Source: CAYTTA01 sp964440655 (GTDB lineage Bacteria > Bacteroidota > Rhodothermia > Balneolales > Balneolaceae). Taken from it: a stretch of DNA of 64,000 nt. The notes beneath the pieces were generated by a model. The model saw only the letters and a list, made by a program, of their open reading frames with translations, did no database searches and was not told the DNA's origin. This document shows, one piece after another, positions 34,206 to 43,414 of the stretch; positions within the stretch are counted from its first letter, which is position 1; each line of letters starts with the position of its first letter. Position numbers and translations under genes: made by a program. The stretch spans positions 1 through 64,000 of the forward strand of contig CAYTTA010000006.1 of assembly GCA_964440655.1 (NCBI GenBank). The letters are read 5' to 3'.

Positions 34206-35966
34206 CTCACGCGCATACGGAGCGTAGAAGCCGCCGGGAAACTCGACAAGCAGCTGTTCGAAGGCATCGGCAACCTCTTTCAGGCTGGAGGGAAGAGTGG
34301 TCTGCTCCAGAAGTTCCCTTTCTGCAGGTATCATCTCAACAGGTCCTGCGGCAAACCTGGATTCACCCTGGGCTCTGTTCCAGCCCGCCCATTCAGAGAT
34401 ACCGGATTCGACCAGCCGGTATGCCAGGGTTGCCTCTTCCCAGAGGAGCCTCTCCCGGAGGGGGGAGTCCTTCCGTGTTCGGTTCACCTGAACAAGCAGT
34501 GAATAGAGAAGCGGTGCATCGGCCGATGTGCCAGCCGGCAGAAGCTGCAGAAGCGCATCATCAAAAAGTGGAGTAGTGGGGGTGCCGGCCGTAAAACGAG
34601 GGGCAGAGGAGGCACCCGCCGTTCCACCCATCTCCAATAGTATGATCCAGGCTTGCCGGTATTTACCGTCCCGGAGGGTCTCCAGCAGGGTGGCGAACTC
34701 CCGCAGAAGCCCCCCGCTTGTATCTGCCCGGATGCCCTCCTGGATCCACATCCTGAGCCGGAGTGCATCGTTCGCCCAGAAGGAGCTGTTTTCCCTCTCC
34801 AGCTGGCGCAGCTGAAGAAGGGCGTATTCGAAATCGCCCGACAGGAAGTCGGTCAGGGCAACATGGTAGCGTGCCCGTTCCGCAAGCGGACTCCCTGCCG
34901 CCGTTTTCGCAGCACGGGTAAAGGCCTGTCTCGCCTCGCTCCAGGAGGAGTCATGAAGGTGAAGGCGCCCCCGGAGGTAGTCGAGCTGGGGGCTTCCCTC
35001 TTCACCGGACAGCTCTTCAATCCGTGCGGTCCAGGCTGAAGCCTCCTGACGATTCCGGAACCGGTCGAGTGCACTTTCGGCAAGTTGCAGCAGTATTCCG
35101 ATTCGTCCTTCGTATTCCGGATCCTCCTCCAGAAGATGCCGGTAGAGCTCATGGGATTTCCTGTAAAGCTCTTCCCGGAGCCGGAGATTTTCCAGGTTGT
35201 ACTCATCGAGATGTTCCGCCCAGAGATACCAGGTCCTTGCCAGCTGCTCCTGTGCCTGGGATCGGAGTTTCCGGTTCACGGCATCCGAGTAGTAGGAGAA
35301 GGCTTCGGCGGCCAGTTCAAAATGGCGGTTGGAGAGCAGTTGACCGGCGATGGAGTAGAGGGTCCAGACTGTCACGTCACTCTCCTCCTCCGCCTCTCTG
35401 GCGGCTGCAACCGCCTCTTCGAACTGCCGGCTCTCCATCAGCATCCAGATGCGCAGCTGCTGAACGGGCAGCCAGGAGGGGTGATCGGACTCAAGGTCCT
35501 TCAGATGATGTTCCATCCGCTCAATGGCGATCCGGTAGAGCTGCGGATCCCTCAACTGGACCAGCCGTTGCTGGACATCGCCGAAACGGTCCGGAAAATC
35601 GCGCAGAAGCAGCAGATACTCATCCAGAGAACGGCTGAACTCTCCGCTCTGCATCAGAATTTCCGCCTTCCGCAATCGTGTCCGGTCGGAGCCCTTCTCA
35701 CCTTCCCGGGCGATCTGTCTGTCCAGAATCTCCAGGGCATCCTCCAATCGCCTCAGGTAGAGAAGTGTGTCGATGAGCCGGTTCAAATAGAGACGGAAGG
35801 CAGGGTCCTGCTCGTAAAGGGCCTGCAGAATGGGGAGAGCCTCCTCCTGACGGTGCTCACGGATCAGCCGTTCCGCCTCCTGGTATTCCGCCGTCTGTGC
35901 CAGAAGGTGGCCGTCGAGGGGCACCCACATCAGCAGAATGATCCAGAGGGGGAGGATTCTTTTCAT
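34173..35966 (-). CDS. Exported tetratricopeptide repeat protein
   Basis: 597 residues. Signal peptide (MKRILPLWIILLMWVPLDGH), then TPR-like helical repeats: residues 25-110 (EEALPILQALYEQDP; LEDALEILDRQIAREG), more at 195-270, 330-380 and 520-590. It is probably a periplasmic scaffold. Its stop/start junctions: ATG overlaps the maf stop by one base (TAATG), and it is upstream of the 'AsnB-like' gene. That gene pairing is conserved in Bacteroidota as I recall, so the two products may form one complex. No catalytic motif. Confidence 0.75.
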   Translation of the reverse strand: MKRILPLWIILLMWVPLDGHLLAQTAEYQEAERLIREHRQEEALPILQALYEQDPAFRLYLNRLIDTLLYLRRLEDALEILDRQIAREGEKGSDRTRLRKAEILMQSGEFSRSLDEYLLLLRDFPDRFGDVQQRLVQLRDPQLYRIAIERMEHHLKDLESDHPSWLPVQQLRIWMLMESRQFEEAVAAAREAEEESDVTVWTLYSIAGQLLSNRHFELAAEAFSYYSDAVNRKLRSQAQEQLARTWYLWAEHLDEYNLENLRLREELYRKSHELYRHLLEEDPEYEGRIGILLQLAESALDRFRNRQEASAWTARIEELSGEEGSPQLDYLRGRLHLHDSSWSEARQAFTRAAKTAAGSPLAERARYHVALTDFLSGDFEYALLQLRQLERENSSFWANDALRLRMWIQEGIRADTSGGLLREFATLLETLRDGKYRQAWIILLEMGGTAGASSAPRFTAGTPTTPLFDDALLQLLPAGTSADAPLLYSLLVQVNRTRKDSPLRERLLWEEATLAYRLVESGISEWAGWNRAQGESRFAAGPVEMIPAERELLEQTTLPSSLKEVADAFEQLLVEFPGGFYAPYAREKLRELSGPDT

Positions 35967-36736
35967 TACTTTCCGGCTGAAGTTCTTCGGACAGGTCCGG
36001 AGGGAGCTTGTGTTATGTGGCTCGTTTCCGTGCGCCGGTCCGGTTCTGAAAACGGGTCCGTTTCTTCCGACATGTTCTCATTTCCTGACCGGTCCGCTTC
36101 GGCTTTCATTGATGATGAGGTCTGAAAAAAGCGGACCTGCGGGGCCATCACCTTCAATTCCCGGTAAAGAGAGGCGAGCGGCAATCCGACCACGTTGTAG
36201 AAATCTCCTTCAATTCGTGTGACGAAGACCGATCCGAACGGATCCTGGATCCCGTACGCACCCGCCTTGTCCATCGGGATTCCGCTGCGGACATAGCCCT
36301 CGATTTCATCCTGCGTCAACGTGGCGAATGTCACTTTGGTTCGTTCGCTGAAGGATTTCCGGCCGGTTATGCTGTTTTCCGAGTCTGTCTGAAGCAGGGC
36401 GACCCCGGTGAAGACCTCGTGGGTTCTCCCGCTCAGGCGGCTCAGCATCTGCACCGCATCAGGGCCGTCGGCGGGTTTTCCAAGAATCCGGGAATCGAGA
36501 ACCACGATTGTATCGGCAGCGATGATCAGAGAGTCTGCTTCCCTGGAGGCGACCTCTTCCGCTTTCTTCAAAGCGAGGGTTTCGACCACATCGGAAGGAG
36601 GGAGTCCTTCGGGAACCGATTCATCTGCGCGTGAGGGGATCACCTGGAAGGAGAGTCCGATCTGGGCAAGCAGCTGCCGCCTTCGGGGGCTCTCCGAAGC
36701 CAGAATTAGACGCGGTTCCGGTATGTCAGGTTCCAT
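35966..36736 (-). CDS. maf: Maf-family nucleotide pyrophosphatase (septum-formation inhibitor-like)
   Basis: 256 residues from ATG 36736, chosen because an A-rich leader precedes it and RLILASESPRRRQLL follows at once; ATG 36811 or 36895 would add a leader without similarity. Core motifs: ASESPRRRQLL, ADTIVVLD (catalytic Asp), GRTHEVFTGV, and the substrate-recognition block MDKAGAYGIQDPFGSVFVTR and GDFYNVVGLPL. It hydrolyses dTTP/UTP and modified nucleotides. The final 50 residues (SSSMKAEADRSGNENMSEE...) are a disordered, Ser/Thr/Glu-rich extension absent from standard Maf (about 190-200 residues). Overlaps the TPR gene by one base. Confidence 0.88.
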   Translation of the reverse strand: MEPDIPEPRLILASESPRRRQLLAQIGLSFQVIPSRADESVPEGLPPSDVVETLALKKAEEVASREADSLIIAADTIVVLDSRILGKPADGPDAVQMLSRLSGRTHEVFTGVALLQTDSENSITGRKSFSERTKVTFATLTQDEIEGYVRSGIPMDKAGAYGIQDPFGSVFVTRIEGDFYNVVGLPLASLYRELKVMAPQVRFFQTSSSMKAEADRSGNENMSEETDPFSEPDRRTETSHITQAPSGPVRRTSAGK

Positions 36737-36932
36737 TTGTCTACTTTTTTTCGGTTCTTCCGATGTGGGTGATTCGGTAACAGGTATGTCCTGCATGGCA
36801 ATGGGTTTCATCAGCCGGGTCCCTGCTCTGTTTTGTCCCGAACGGAAGATGCGTTTTCTCCAGTGTGAAAACGATCCGCTCATTCGCAAAATCAATTACC
36901 GCATCGAAAGATAAACAATCCGCACGCTGCAT

Positions 36933-37220
36933 ATGAATGGGAAAAGAGGACGCGTCCAGTCCGAAAAACCGATGCTTTTTGACCGGGTTAATTACCGGAT
37001 TATGGGGGTGGGTGTGCTGCTGATCATCGCCGGTTTCACCGCCATGTACCTGGAGAACGAGGTGTACGGTTTTATCTCCCTCTACATTTCACCGGTTGTG
37101 ATTCTGTCGGGATATCTGACGGTTCTTTACTCCATTCTCCGGCAGCCTGAGGCAGCTCGGTCAGGGACATCCGGAACGTCAGGTGGAACATCAACCGGAA
37201 CATCCCGCAGCTCTTCCTAA
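36933..37220 (+). CDS. DUF3098 small membrane protein
   Basis: 95 residues. Two transmembrane helices (about 24-42 and 49-70) with FDRVNYRIMGVGVLLIIAGF and SPVVILSGYLTVLYSIL match DUF3098, a Bacteroidota family of unknown function. The C-terminal 25 residues are a low-complexity Gly-Thr-Ser tail (TSGTSGGTSTGTSRS), another repeat expansion. It is 15 bp before the DUF92 gene, so the two are one transcript, divergent from maf. Confidence 0.78.
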   Translation: MNGKRGRVQSEKPMLFDRVNYRIMGVGVLLIIAGFTAMYLENEVYGFISLYISPVVILSGYLTVLYSILRQPEAARSGTSGTSGGTSTGTSRSSS

Positions 37221-37235
37221 ACCGCCTGACCGGAT

Positions 37236-38084
37236 GTGGAACGCTCCGTAACCTATATCCTGGCTTTTCTTCTTGTCTTCCTCTTCATTCTGGAAGGGGA
37301 ATCTGACGACCATCTGCGGATCTCCGCGGCCCTTCTTCTTGCTGGATTGATCGCACTTGTCGCATTTCTGCTCCGATGGATCAGCCTTGATGCCATCGGA
37401 GCGACCACCCTGTTCGGAGGATACATTCTGGGGCTGGGAGGTCTGCTGCCAGCCCTTCTGGTACTGCTCTTTTTTGTTAGCAGCAGCCTGCTGACCAGCC
37501 GGAAAGAGAGAGAGCAGGGAAGACAGAGCGAACCGAGCAGGAATGAGCTGCAGATCTGGTCGAACGGATTCTGGATCCTTTTTTGCGTACTTCTCTGGTT
37601 TCTGTTCCGAACCTGGGAGGCAATGATCATGACCGCATCGGTCATTGCTGCCGTGACAGCCGATACCTGGGCCACTGAGCTGGGAAGCCGCAATCCCGGA
37701 CCGACTCGTCTTATCACCAGCTGGAAACAGGTCCCTCCGGGAACCGACGGGGGTATCAGTCTGAAAGGTACAGCCGGGGGCTTTCTCGGTGCCTGCTCGA
37801 TCGCCACACTCTTCTGGCTGATCAGCGGGGATGCATCCCCTGGAAGTGTTGCGATCATTGCGGGCAGCGGGTTTGTCGGTTGTCTGGTGGATTCACTGAT
37901 CGGTGCAAGCATCCAGGGCCGTCCTGCCCGGGTGGCTCATGCTGCCGCCCCGCTCTCCTTTCCTGCTTCGGTTCCCCATATTCCGATTACGGAAGACCGG
38001 AAAAACAGCCTCACAAATTGGTATTCATCCGGTGCTGCAGCCCTCTTCTCCGGTATTTTGAGTTCACTCTATCTCTGGTTCTAG
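37236..38084 (+). CDS. DUF92 integral membrane protein (TMEM19-like)
   Basis: 282 residues, GTG start. Six or so membrane helices, with the DUF92 signature: ASVIAAVTADTWATELGSR, PTRLITSWKQVPPGTDGGIS and KGTAGGFLGA. DUF92 proteins are homologous to eukaryotic TMEM19 and, in phototrophs, to a phytyl-phosphate kinase (VTE6), so a CTP-dependent polyprenol or phytyl-phosphate kinase role is possible here; no experiment supports it for this clade. Confidence 0.8.
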   Translation: MERSVTYILAFLLVFLFILEGESDDHLRISAALLLAGLIALVAFLLRWISLDAIGATTLFGGYILGLGGLLPALLVLLFFVSSSLLTSRKEREQGRQSEPSRNELQIWSNGFWILFCVLLWFLFRTWEAMIMTASVIAAVTADTWATELGSRNPGPTRLITSWKQVPPGTDGGISLKGTAGGFLGACSIATLFWLISGDASPGSVAIIAGSGFVGCLVDSLIGASIQGRPARVAHAAAPLSFPASVPHIPITEDRKNSLTNWYSSGAAALFSGILSSLYLWF

Positions 38085-38438
38085 AATGTAGAAATGCCGG
38101 TACTGGTGGTCGCTACAGGTCTGCAATGGGTCGGCTCCTGATTTGCGGCAAAAGGCGAAAATCTTCCCTGAAGAAAGGGGTTGCTGGAACCAGAAAGATG
38201 GGCAGGGGGTTGGAGGCAGGAAGGTTTTACAGTAAATAGGATCATAACAAAAAAGTGAACTCGNNNNNNNNNNNNNNNNNNNNNNNNNNNNNNNNNNNNN
38301 NNNNNNNNNNNNNNNNNNNNNNNNNNNNNNNNNNNNNNNNNNNNNNNNNNNNNNNNNNNNNNNGTTGGAGGCAGGAAGGTTTTACAGTAAATAGGATCAT
38401 AACAAAAAAGTGAACTCGTAACGGATGAAACGGAGGAA
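38085..38438. other. Intergenic region with assembly gap 38264-38363
   Basis: 354 bp without a gene. The 100-N gap is flanked by identical 55-bp sequences (38209-38263 and 38364-38418), again k=55-like. The flank contains GGTTTTACAGTAAATAGGAT, A/T-rich enough to hold the AKR promoter. Open frames over the region contain unresolved X stretches and are not genes. Confidence 0.8.
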
Positions 38439-39260
38439 ATGCAGGTAAAGGAGATCCAGGGGGTCGGGGTACCGGAAATCGGACTGGGCACCTACAAACT
38501 TTTTGGGAAGGAGTGCAGACGGGTGGTTCGCACTGCCCTTGATCTGGGGTATCGTCATATAGACACAGCCCAGATTTATGAAAACGAGATGGAGATCGGC
38601 CGGGCGATCCGGGAGTCGGACGCTGACCGCGAGGAGCTGTTTTTGACCACAAAAGTGTGGCACACCCATCTGCATCATGATGATGTGCTGCAGTCGGTGG
38701 AAGAGATTCTTGCCGCACTTGACACCTCCTATGTGGATCTTCTTCTGATCCACTGGCCCAATCCCCAGGTTCCTCTCGAAGAGACCTTTGAGGCGATGAT
38801 GATTCTGAGAGATCAGGGAAAGGCACTCAATCTCGGGGTGAGCAACTTTACTCTTCCGATGATGAAGAGAGTGATCGAAGAGATGCAGATTCCCATTTTC
38901 TGCAACCAGGTGGAGTTCCACCCTTATCTGGTCCCGTTCGATCTGCTGGAGTATTCCTATGAGAGGGAGTTCCTGGTTACTGCCTACTGCCCCCTTGCCA
39001 GAGGAAAAGTGCTGGAGGATCCGGTCATTCAGGAGATTGCCCGTCACCATGGCAAATCACCCTCGCAGGTGGCCCTGCGATGGCTGATCGAGCAGGAAAA
39101 TGTGGCGGCTATCCCCAAATCCACCTCCGCCAGTCACCTGGAGAGCAACCTGAATCTCTATGACTTCGAGCTTTCCGATGAGCATTTTCAGATGATTGAT
39201 GAACTGGAGAGGGGAGACCGGCTGGTCAATCCGGTTTTTGCACCCGACTGGGATGCATGA
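38439..39260 (+). CDS. Aldo/keto reductase
   Basis: 273 residues, AKR5/2,5-diketogluconate reductase-like. TIM-barrel tetrad: D (RHIDTAQIYENE), Y in the same block, K (TTKVWHTH) and H (LLIHWPNPQVPLEE). The NADPH tail IPKSTSASHLESNL is intact. Reduces aldehydes or ketones with NADPH; the substrate is unknown. The gene is convergent with the FAD enzyme, with stops 30 bp apart. Confidence 0.88.
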   Translation: MQVKEIQGVGVPEIGLGTYKLFGKECRRVVRTALDLGYRHIDTAQIYENEMEIGRAIRESDADREELFLTTKVWHTHLHHDDVLQSVEEILAALDTSYVDLLLIHWPNPQVPLEETFEAMMILRDQGKALNLGVSNFTLPMMKRVIEEMQIPIFCNQVEFHPYLVPFDLLEYSYEREFLVTAYCPLARGKVLEDPVIQEIARHHGKSPSQVALRWLIEQENVAAIPKSTSASHLESNLNLYDFELSDEHFQMIDELERGDRLVNPVFAPDWDA

Positions 39261-39290
39261 CTTCTCTTTGAACAGTGAACCCGAGAACTT

Positions 39291-40781
39291 TTAAAGAGTG
39301 ACGGCGGTGTGGTGGTACATGTTCCGTTTGTCGGGATCAAGCAGTCCCGCCGTGTTCCAGGGAGCGATCCGTTCGCGGATCTGCTCCGCGAGGGCATGGG
39401 CTTTCTCCTGATCTTTCACGCTGTGCAGAGCGGAGATTTCCTGAAACGTCTGCCGGATCAGCTCAAAAAGCGGTTCGTGATCGGCACAGAGGTAAGATCG
39501 GGGGGGAGAACCGGCAAGTCGAAGGTTTTCATACCGGATCGTACCGATGAAGTAGAGCATGATGGCGGCCCGGAAGAGTGGTAGATGCCAGCGGCTTCGG
39601 TAGCAGCTTGCAACGAGCAGATCGATCAGCTCCATCTCCTTGAATGTCACTCTCTGGTGCTCTTCCAGGGCATCGCTCACCCAGCCCCGGTCACGGCTCC
39701 GGTCGGAGAGGAGAATTTCCAAAACCCGCTCCAGCCCGCAGAGGGAATGGGCAATTCCGGTGCTGTGAAGCGGATCGATGAAGCCTGCGGTATGGTTGAG
39801 CGCAATCCAGTTTTCACCGTAGAGCCGGTCGAGTCTCCGCTGCAGCCGACCGGTAAGGATGATCCGCCCCGGTTGTGGGGCCAGACCGGCGTTTCCAAAC
39901 GCCTCGAAAAGAGAGGGATAACGTCCCGTCAGTTTCTGCCAGAGGGTCTGCGGATCGGAGGAGTCATCGGCGGCCTGGAACAGATCGATCATAAATCCTG
40001 CACTCGTCCGGCCGTTGTTGAATCGCAGGTTCCACATCCATCCCTCCTCCAGCCAGTGATGCAGTGCCGAGTGATCCGGATTTATCGGGTAGTCCCGGTC
40101 GGAGATGCCCAGCTCCCGAAGATGATCGCTCCAGAGGGGGACATTCTCAAAGTGGGAGAAGAGGGCACGGGACCGGGTTTGAAACCCCTCGGTCACGAGG
40201 TGGGCACCGAGCAGGGTGCATGCCTGGCGGGGGGAGCCGGTCGCGTCAATCAGCCAGTCGCACCGGACCGACCCCGTCGCCAGTTTCAGTTCCAGCACTT
40301 TGCCGCTTCTTCCGACCGAGACGATCTCGGTCCGATCCCGGTACTCAATTCCCGCCCGGACACACTCATCAACCAAAAATGCATCCAGATCTGCGCGGAA
40401 CCAGTTGGTGTCGGAGTTCTGGTCACTGCTGCTGGCGGCGGCGATCAGCTCGCGGGAGTGATCCCTGTCGGTAGAGAAGAGCTCTCCCGGCCGGTGCATG
40501 AAGTAGCTGAACCCCCGCTTCAGTCCGCATCCGATTCCGGGATGGTGTTTCTGCCAGCTTCCGTAGCGGGAGAGCCGCTCCAGAACAGGAAGCCGGTAGC
40601 GTTGCGCAAGCGAGCGCAGGATCATGTCTGCAATCGGGGTGGAGGATTCCCCGATGGTGAAACGGGGATGACGCCCTTTCTCCAGGAGAAGCACTCTTTT
40701 GCCGCTCTGATGAAGGGCGAGCGCGGCGATGGAACCGGCAAAGCCGGAACCGGTGATGACGATATCATACTTCATGGGCAT
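39291..40781 (-). CDS. Flavin-dependent halogenase-like FAD oxidoreductase
   Basis: 496 residues. FAD site ITGSGFAGSIAALAL (GxGxxG), IGESSTPIADMIL after it, and FIDPLHSTGIAHSLCG, the C-terminal FAD block typical of tryptophan halogenase/FADH2 monooxygenases. Where halogenases have WxWxIP there is GWMWNLRFNNG, so the usual chlorinase lysine/WxWxIP signature is not kept and a hydroxylase or dehydrogenase is as likely. Third gene of the run asnB-like, radical SAM, FAD enzyme. The short lead from 40790 is repeat DNA. Confidence 0.7.
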   Translation of the reverse strand: MPMKYDIVITGSGFAGSIAALALHQSGKRVLLLEKGRHPRFTIGESSTPIADMILRSLAQRYRLPVLERLSRYGSWQKHHPGIGCGLKRGFSYFMHRPGELFSTDRDHSRELIAAASSSDQNSDTNWFRADLDAFLVDECVRAGIEYRDRTEIVSVGRSGKVLELKLATGSVRCDWLIDATGSPRQACTLLGAHLVTEGFQTRSRALFSHFENVPLWSDHLRELGISDRDYPINPDHSALHHWLEEGWMWNLRFNNGRTSAGFMIDLFQAADDSSDPQTLWQKLTGRYPSLFEAFGNAGLAPQPGRIILTGRLQRRLDRLYGENWIALNHTAGFIDPLHSTGIAHSLCGLERVLEILLSDRSRDRGWVSDALEEHQRVTFKEMELIDLLVASCYRSRWHLPLFRAAIMLYFIGTIRYENLRLAGSPPRSYLCADHEPLFELIRQTFQEISALHSVKDQEKAHALAEQIRERIAPWNTAGLLDPDKRNMYHHTAVTL

Positions 40782-40789
40782 CCATACTA

Positions 40790-40860
40790 TACCATTCCGG
40801 GAGAATCATTCCGGCAAAACAATCTGAAGAAACCATTTCGGGAGAATAACTCCGGCAGAG
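40790..40860. repeat. Two ~37-bp imperfect units
   Basis: CCATTCCGGGAGAATCATTCCGGC and CCATTTCGGGAGAATAACTCCGGC are two versions of one unit, between the FAD enzyme start and the radical SAM stop. Confidence 0.6.
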
Positions 40861-40873
40861 CCGGTCCGGCAGT

Positions 40874-41806
40874 TCACGGATCACAGGAGCACCGGACGGC
40901 GGGCAGGCTCTTCTGCAGCAGATTCATCCGGCCGAGCCGATCCATCCGTTTCTCCCTGCAGATTTCGCAGGAGGAGAAGAGATGCAGGTCCCAGGTGTCG
41001 ACAAAGATGCGCCCTCCTCCTGCGGCGAGAGCTTCCTCAAATACCTCCTCCAGGAGGCGCAACGGGGGAGGAGAAAACTCCCCGTTCTCCTGCAGACTCT
41101 TCATGGCTCTGTTTCCGGCCCGGGTGGGAATGATGGTGCAGGTTTCTACCCCGAGTCCGACGGCAAATTCAACACTTTTCAGGCACCAGCGGCGATTCTC
41201 CTCCTCGCCGGCAATCCAGGGTGGGTTGAGCAGAATGAACGCCCGGGTCCGGATGTCGTGCCCCTGCAGGAAACGTACAGCGCCGGCGAAACTGTCCGTG
41301 GTCATCTGTTTGTTCAGACGCCTCAGGGCCTCCGGATGGACCGTCTCCAGACCGAGCGCCACCTCCAGATCGCTCCCCAGAAGATCACGGAACCGGGGCA
41401 CTTGCGCATCGCACAGTTTTGGGTGGTTCTCCACGATGACCCGCTCATACCCCTTCAGCAGCGTGGCGATCTGCGGCCAGTCATCCACCGGCACCGCCTG
41501 CCGGTCAAAGAAGTTGCCGCTGTTGTAGAGCTTGATGCGCAAGGCCGGCGGCAGCCTTTCGAGCGCATAACGGATCTGCCGGGGAATCGCCCCCGGAGGG
41601 GTGGGCCCGTCCAGGGTGTTTTTCCACAGGTCGCACATCACGCACCGGAAGGGGCACTCCCTTCCGGTCAGAAAGAGCGTGTTGATGGCGACCATCTCCC
41701 CGTCGTCCGGTTCGCTCTCATGCAGAAAGTGCCACGGACGGTCGGGGTCCACCCGGTTCTTCGGGAACCGGATGGTGCTGTCGCTCCCCTCAAAAACCCG
41801 GCTCAT
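40874..41806 (-). CDS. Radical SAM protein (Elp3/MiaB-like, RaSEA-like)
   Basis: 310 residues. The cluster motif is ECPFRCVMCDLWKNT (C51, C55, C58; CX3CX2C). NSGNFFDRQAVP and ENHP follow, then LEVALGLETVHPEALRRLNK, typical of Elp3-like radical SAM proteins that resemble the archaeosine RaSEA family. C-terminal SSCEICREKR and RCSCDP could bind an extra metal. It would generate 5'-deoxyadenosyl radical for C-S or C-C chemistry; the substrate is unknown. It starts 5 bp after the AsnB-like stop, hence coupled to it. Confidence 0.75.
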   Translation of the reverse strand: MSRVFEGSDSTIRFPKNRVDPDRPWHFLHESEPDDGEMVAINTLFLTGRECPFRCVMCDLWKNTLDGPTPPGAIPRQIRYALERLPPALRIKLYNSGNFFDRQAVPVDDWPQIATLLKGYERVIVENHPKLCDAQVPRFRDLLGSDLEVALGLETVHPEALRRLNKQMTTDSFAGAVRFLQGHDIRTRAFILLNPPWIAGEEENRRWCLKSVEFAVGLGVETCTIIPTRAGNRAMKSLQENGEFSPPPLRLLEEVFEEALAAGGGRIFVDTWDLHLFSSCEICREKRMDRLGRMNLLQKSLPAVRCSCDP

Positions 41807-41811
41807 CGCAA

Positions 41812-43140
41812 TCAGGACCAGAGAGAGTGGAAGTAGTTGCGGTAGGCCGATTCACTCTCTGCAAAGAGATTCCGGACCTTCTCTTTCGGTGCGACACCGT
41901 CCTGGGCTCTCCGCTTCGGAAAGACCGGCATCTCCAGGCCGGTGACCGCTTTGACTCCCCGGCTTACGATCTCTCCCTTCAGGGAGTAGAGCTTCTCATG
42001 GCTCCAGCCAGTGAGCTCGATGAACGGGATCCGCTCCGACACCTCAATCACATTGGGAAGCGCATAGGGGCTGTAGGAGCGGAATCCATAGTGGCTGGCG
42101 GGTGCCCAGTTGCGGACATGTCCGCGGCTCTGTCCGCCGCTGTAGGTGAGTGAATGCTTGATCTTGTCCACTCCCCATCCTTCGTGATAGAGAAGCGGGT
42201 TGGTGAGTACGCTCCGGATGGTCAGCTCCGGATTCTCCTCAATCGGATAGCTCTTCAGGTTCTCGTCGCCGCCATCTCCGTCCAGGAGATAGGTCCAGTC
42301 GGGATAACGCTCCCGGATCTTTCTGCAGAGTGCCAGGTTGACGGCCGCCGCCTCCACATCACGCAGCTTGTAATCCTCCATCACCTCCACCGCCTTCCGT
42401 GTACTGATTTCGGAGGGGTCGGCCTCCATCACCTCCAGAAAGAGTCCCAGGTCGAGCCGGTCCAGAAACTCCACCGCCTGGCGGGCGTCCGGACCGTCTC
42501 CGGCCGAGAGGGTGAATGCCTTGAGCCGGGCGGGATTCATCCCCATCTCCAGCATCAGATGGTAGGTGGTCAGAAAGACCGAACCGCTGTCGATCCCGCC
42601 CGAGAAAAGTACTCCCACCGGCTCATCGGACGGAATCCGCATCAGCCATTTCCGGATCTCCTCGGCCAGTGCCGAGATGTAGGCTTTTCCGATTTTGTCG
42701 GGATTTGCCTCCAGCTTCTCATCCGATGGAGTGAAATAGCGCTTGTAGACCGGGTTGGGGTCGGGGCACCCCACCACATCGATACGCACCATATAGTGAG
42801 CCGGAACCATCCGGGTGTAGTCGGGACGGAACTGATCATGCAGCCCCTTCTCTTTCAGGAACTGATAGATCTCATCGATCCGCTCGGCCACCACGAGTAG
42901 CGGTCCCGCTTCCTGCTTGGCCATGAAGTAGCGCATGGGGCGGGTGATCGAGCGTGCCATCCGGACCTGTTTTCCCGTTTTCACGGCGATGGCGAACGAG
43001 CCGTCAATCGCCCGGACGCGTGCAGGATCTCCGGAAGCGACCGCCTCTTCGGCCTCCTGAGGGGTCATGTTCAGGATCTCGTTTTTTCCCGGATCGAGCA
43101 GGGATACATAATCATGGAGTTCGATCGCAATCTGTTTCAT
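41812..43140 (-). CDS. Asparagine-synthase-like ATP-dependent ligase without glutaminase cysteine
   Basis: 442 residues. The C-terminal half has the ATP-pyrophosphatase signature VLFSGGIDSGSVFL and LLDGDGGDENLKSYP, as in AsnB. The first residues are MKQIAIELHDYV, so there is no Cys2; the N-terminal domain cannot release ammonia from glutamine. Known proteins with this layout (beta-lactam synthetase, carbapenam synthetase) adenylate a carboxylate and close an amide with an internal amine, so an amide-forming role is a reasonable inference. It heads the run with the radical SAM and FAD enzymes. ATG at 43140, with the cobalamin riboswitch region beyond on the other strand. Confidence 0.7.
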   Translation of the reverse strand: MKQIAIELHDYVSLLDPGKNEILNMTPQEAEEAVASGDPARVRAIDGSFAIAVKTGKQVRMARSITRPMRYFMAKQEAGPLLVVAERIDEIYQFLKEKGLHDQFRPDYTRMVPAHYMVRIDVVGCPDPNPVYKRYFTPSDEKLEANPDKIGKAYISALAEEIRKWLMRIPSDEPVGVLFSGGIDSGSVFLTTYHLMLEMGMNPARLKAFTLSAGDGPDARQAVEFLDRLDLGLFLEVMEADPSEISTRKAVEVMEDYKLRDVEAAAVNLALCRKIRERYPDWTYLLDGDGGDENLKSYPIEENPELTIRSVLTNPLLYHEGWGVDKIKHSLTYSGGQSRGHVRNWAPASHYGFRSYSPYALPNVIEVSERIPFIELTGWSHEKLYSLKGEIVSRGVKAVTGLEMPVFPKRRAQDGVAPKEKVRNLFAESESAYRNYFHSLWS

Positions 43141-43414
43141 TTTTCTCTGAATCCTTTTTGTCTGATAATCCCGGTTTTCTGTGGATAATAGAGAATGGAA
43201 AGGAGGGATGACAGCCCCATATGACGGGAGCGGTGACGAACTCCGCCGCGGATCGGTAAGGCAACCTCCGGAGATCCGGACGGAAACAGCGTTTTTGTGA
43301 AAAAAGGGCAGGGATGATGCGGAGGCCGCTCTCTCTTTCCGCGATCACCGCGCAGTGTGGAAAACTTTTTTTGGAGAAAAGGGGGGAGGGAGGGTAACTT
43401 GATTCCGCTCTTTG
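43141..43414. other. Intergenic space between the ligase gene and the riboswitch
   Basis: 274 bp between divergent units. A/T-rich leads (GAAAACTTTTTTTGG, 43360s) could hold a promoter for the riboswitch transcript. Nothing coding is convincing. Confidence 0.4.

Noticed and set aside
39585..41528. 647-residue plus-strand frame over the FAD and radical SAM genes
   Set aside because: Spans the boundary between two clear genes on the other strand; shadow.
41812..43140. Ordinary asparagine synthetase B
   Set aside because: No N-terminal Cys2, so glutamine-dependent activity is not expected; listed as AsnB-like ligase instead.
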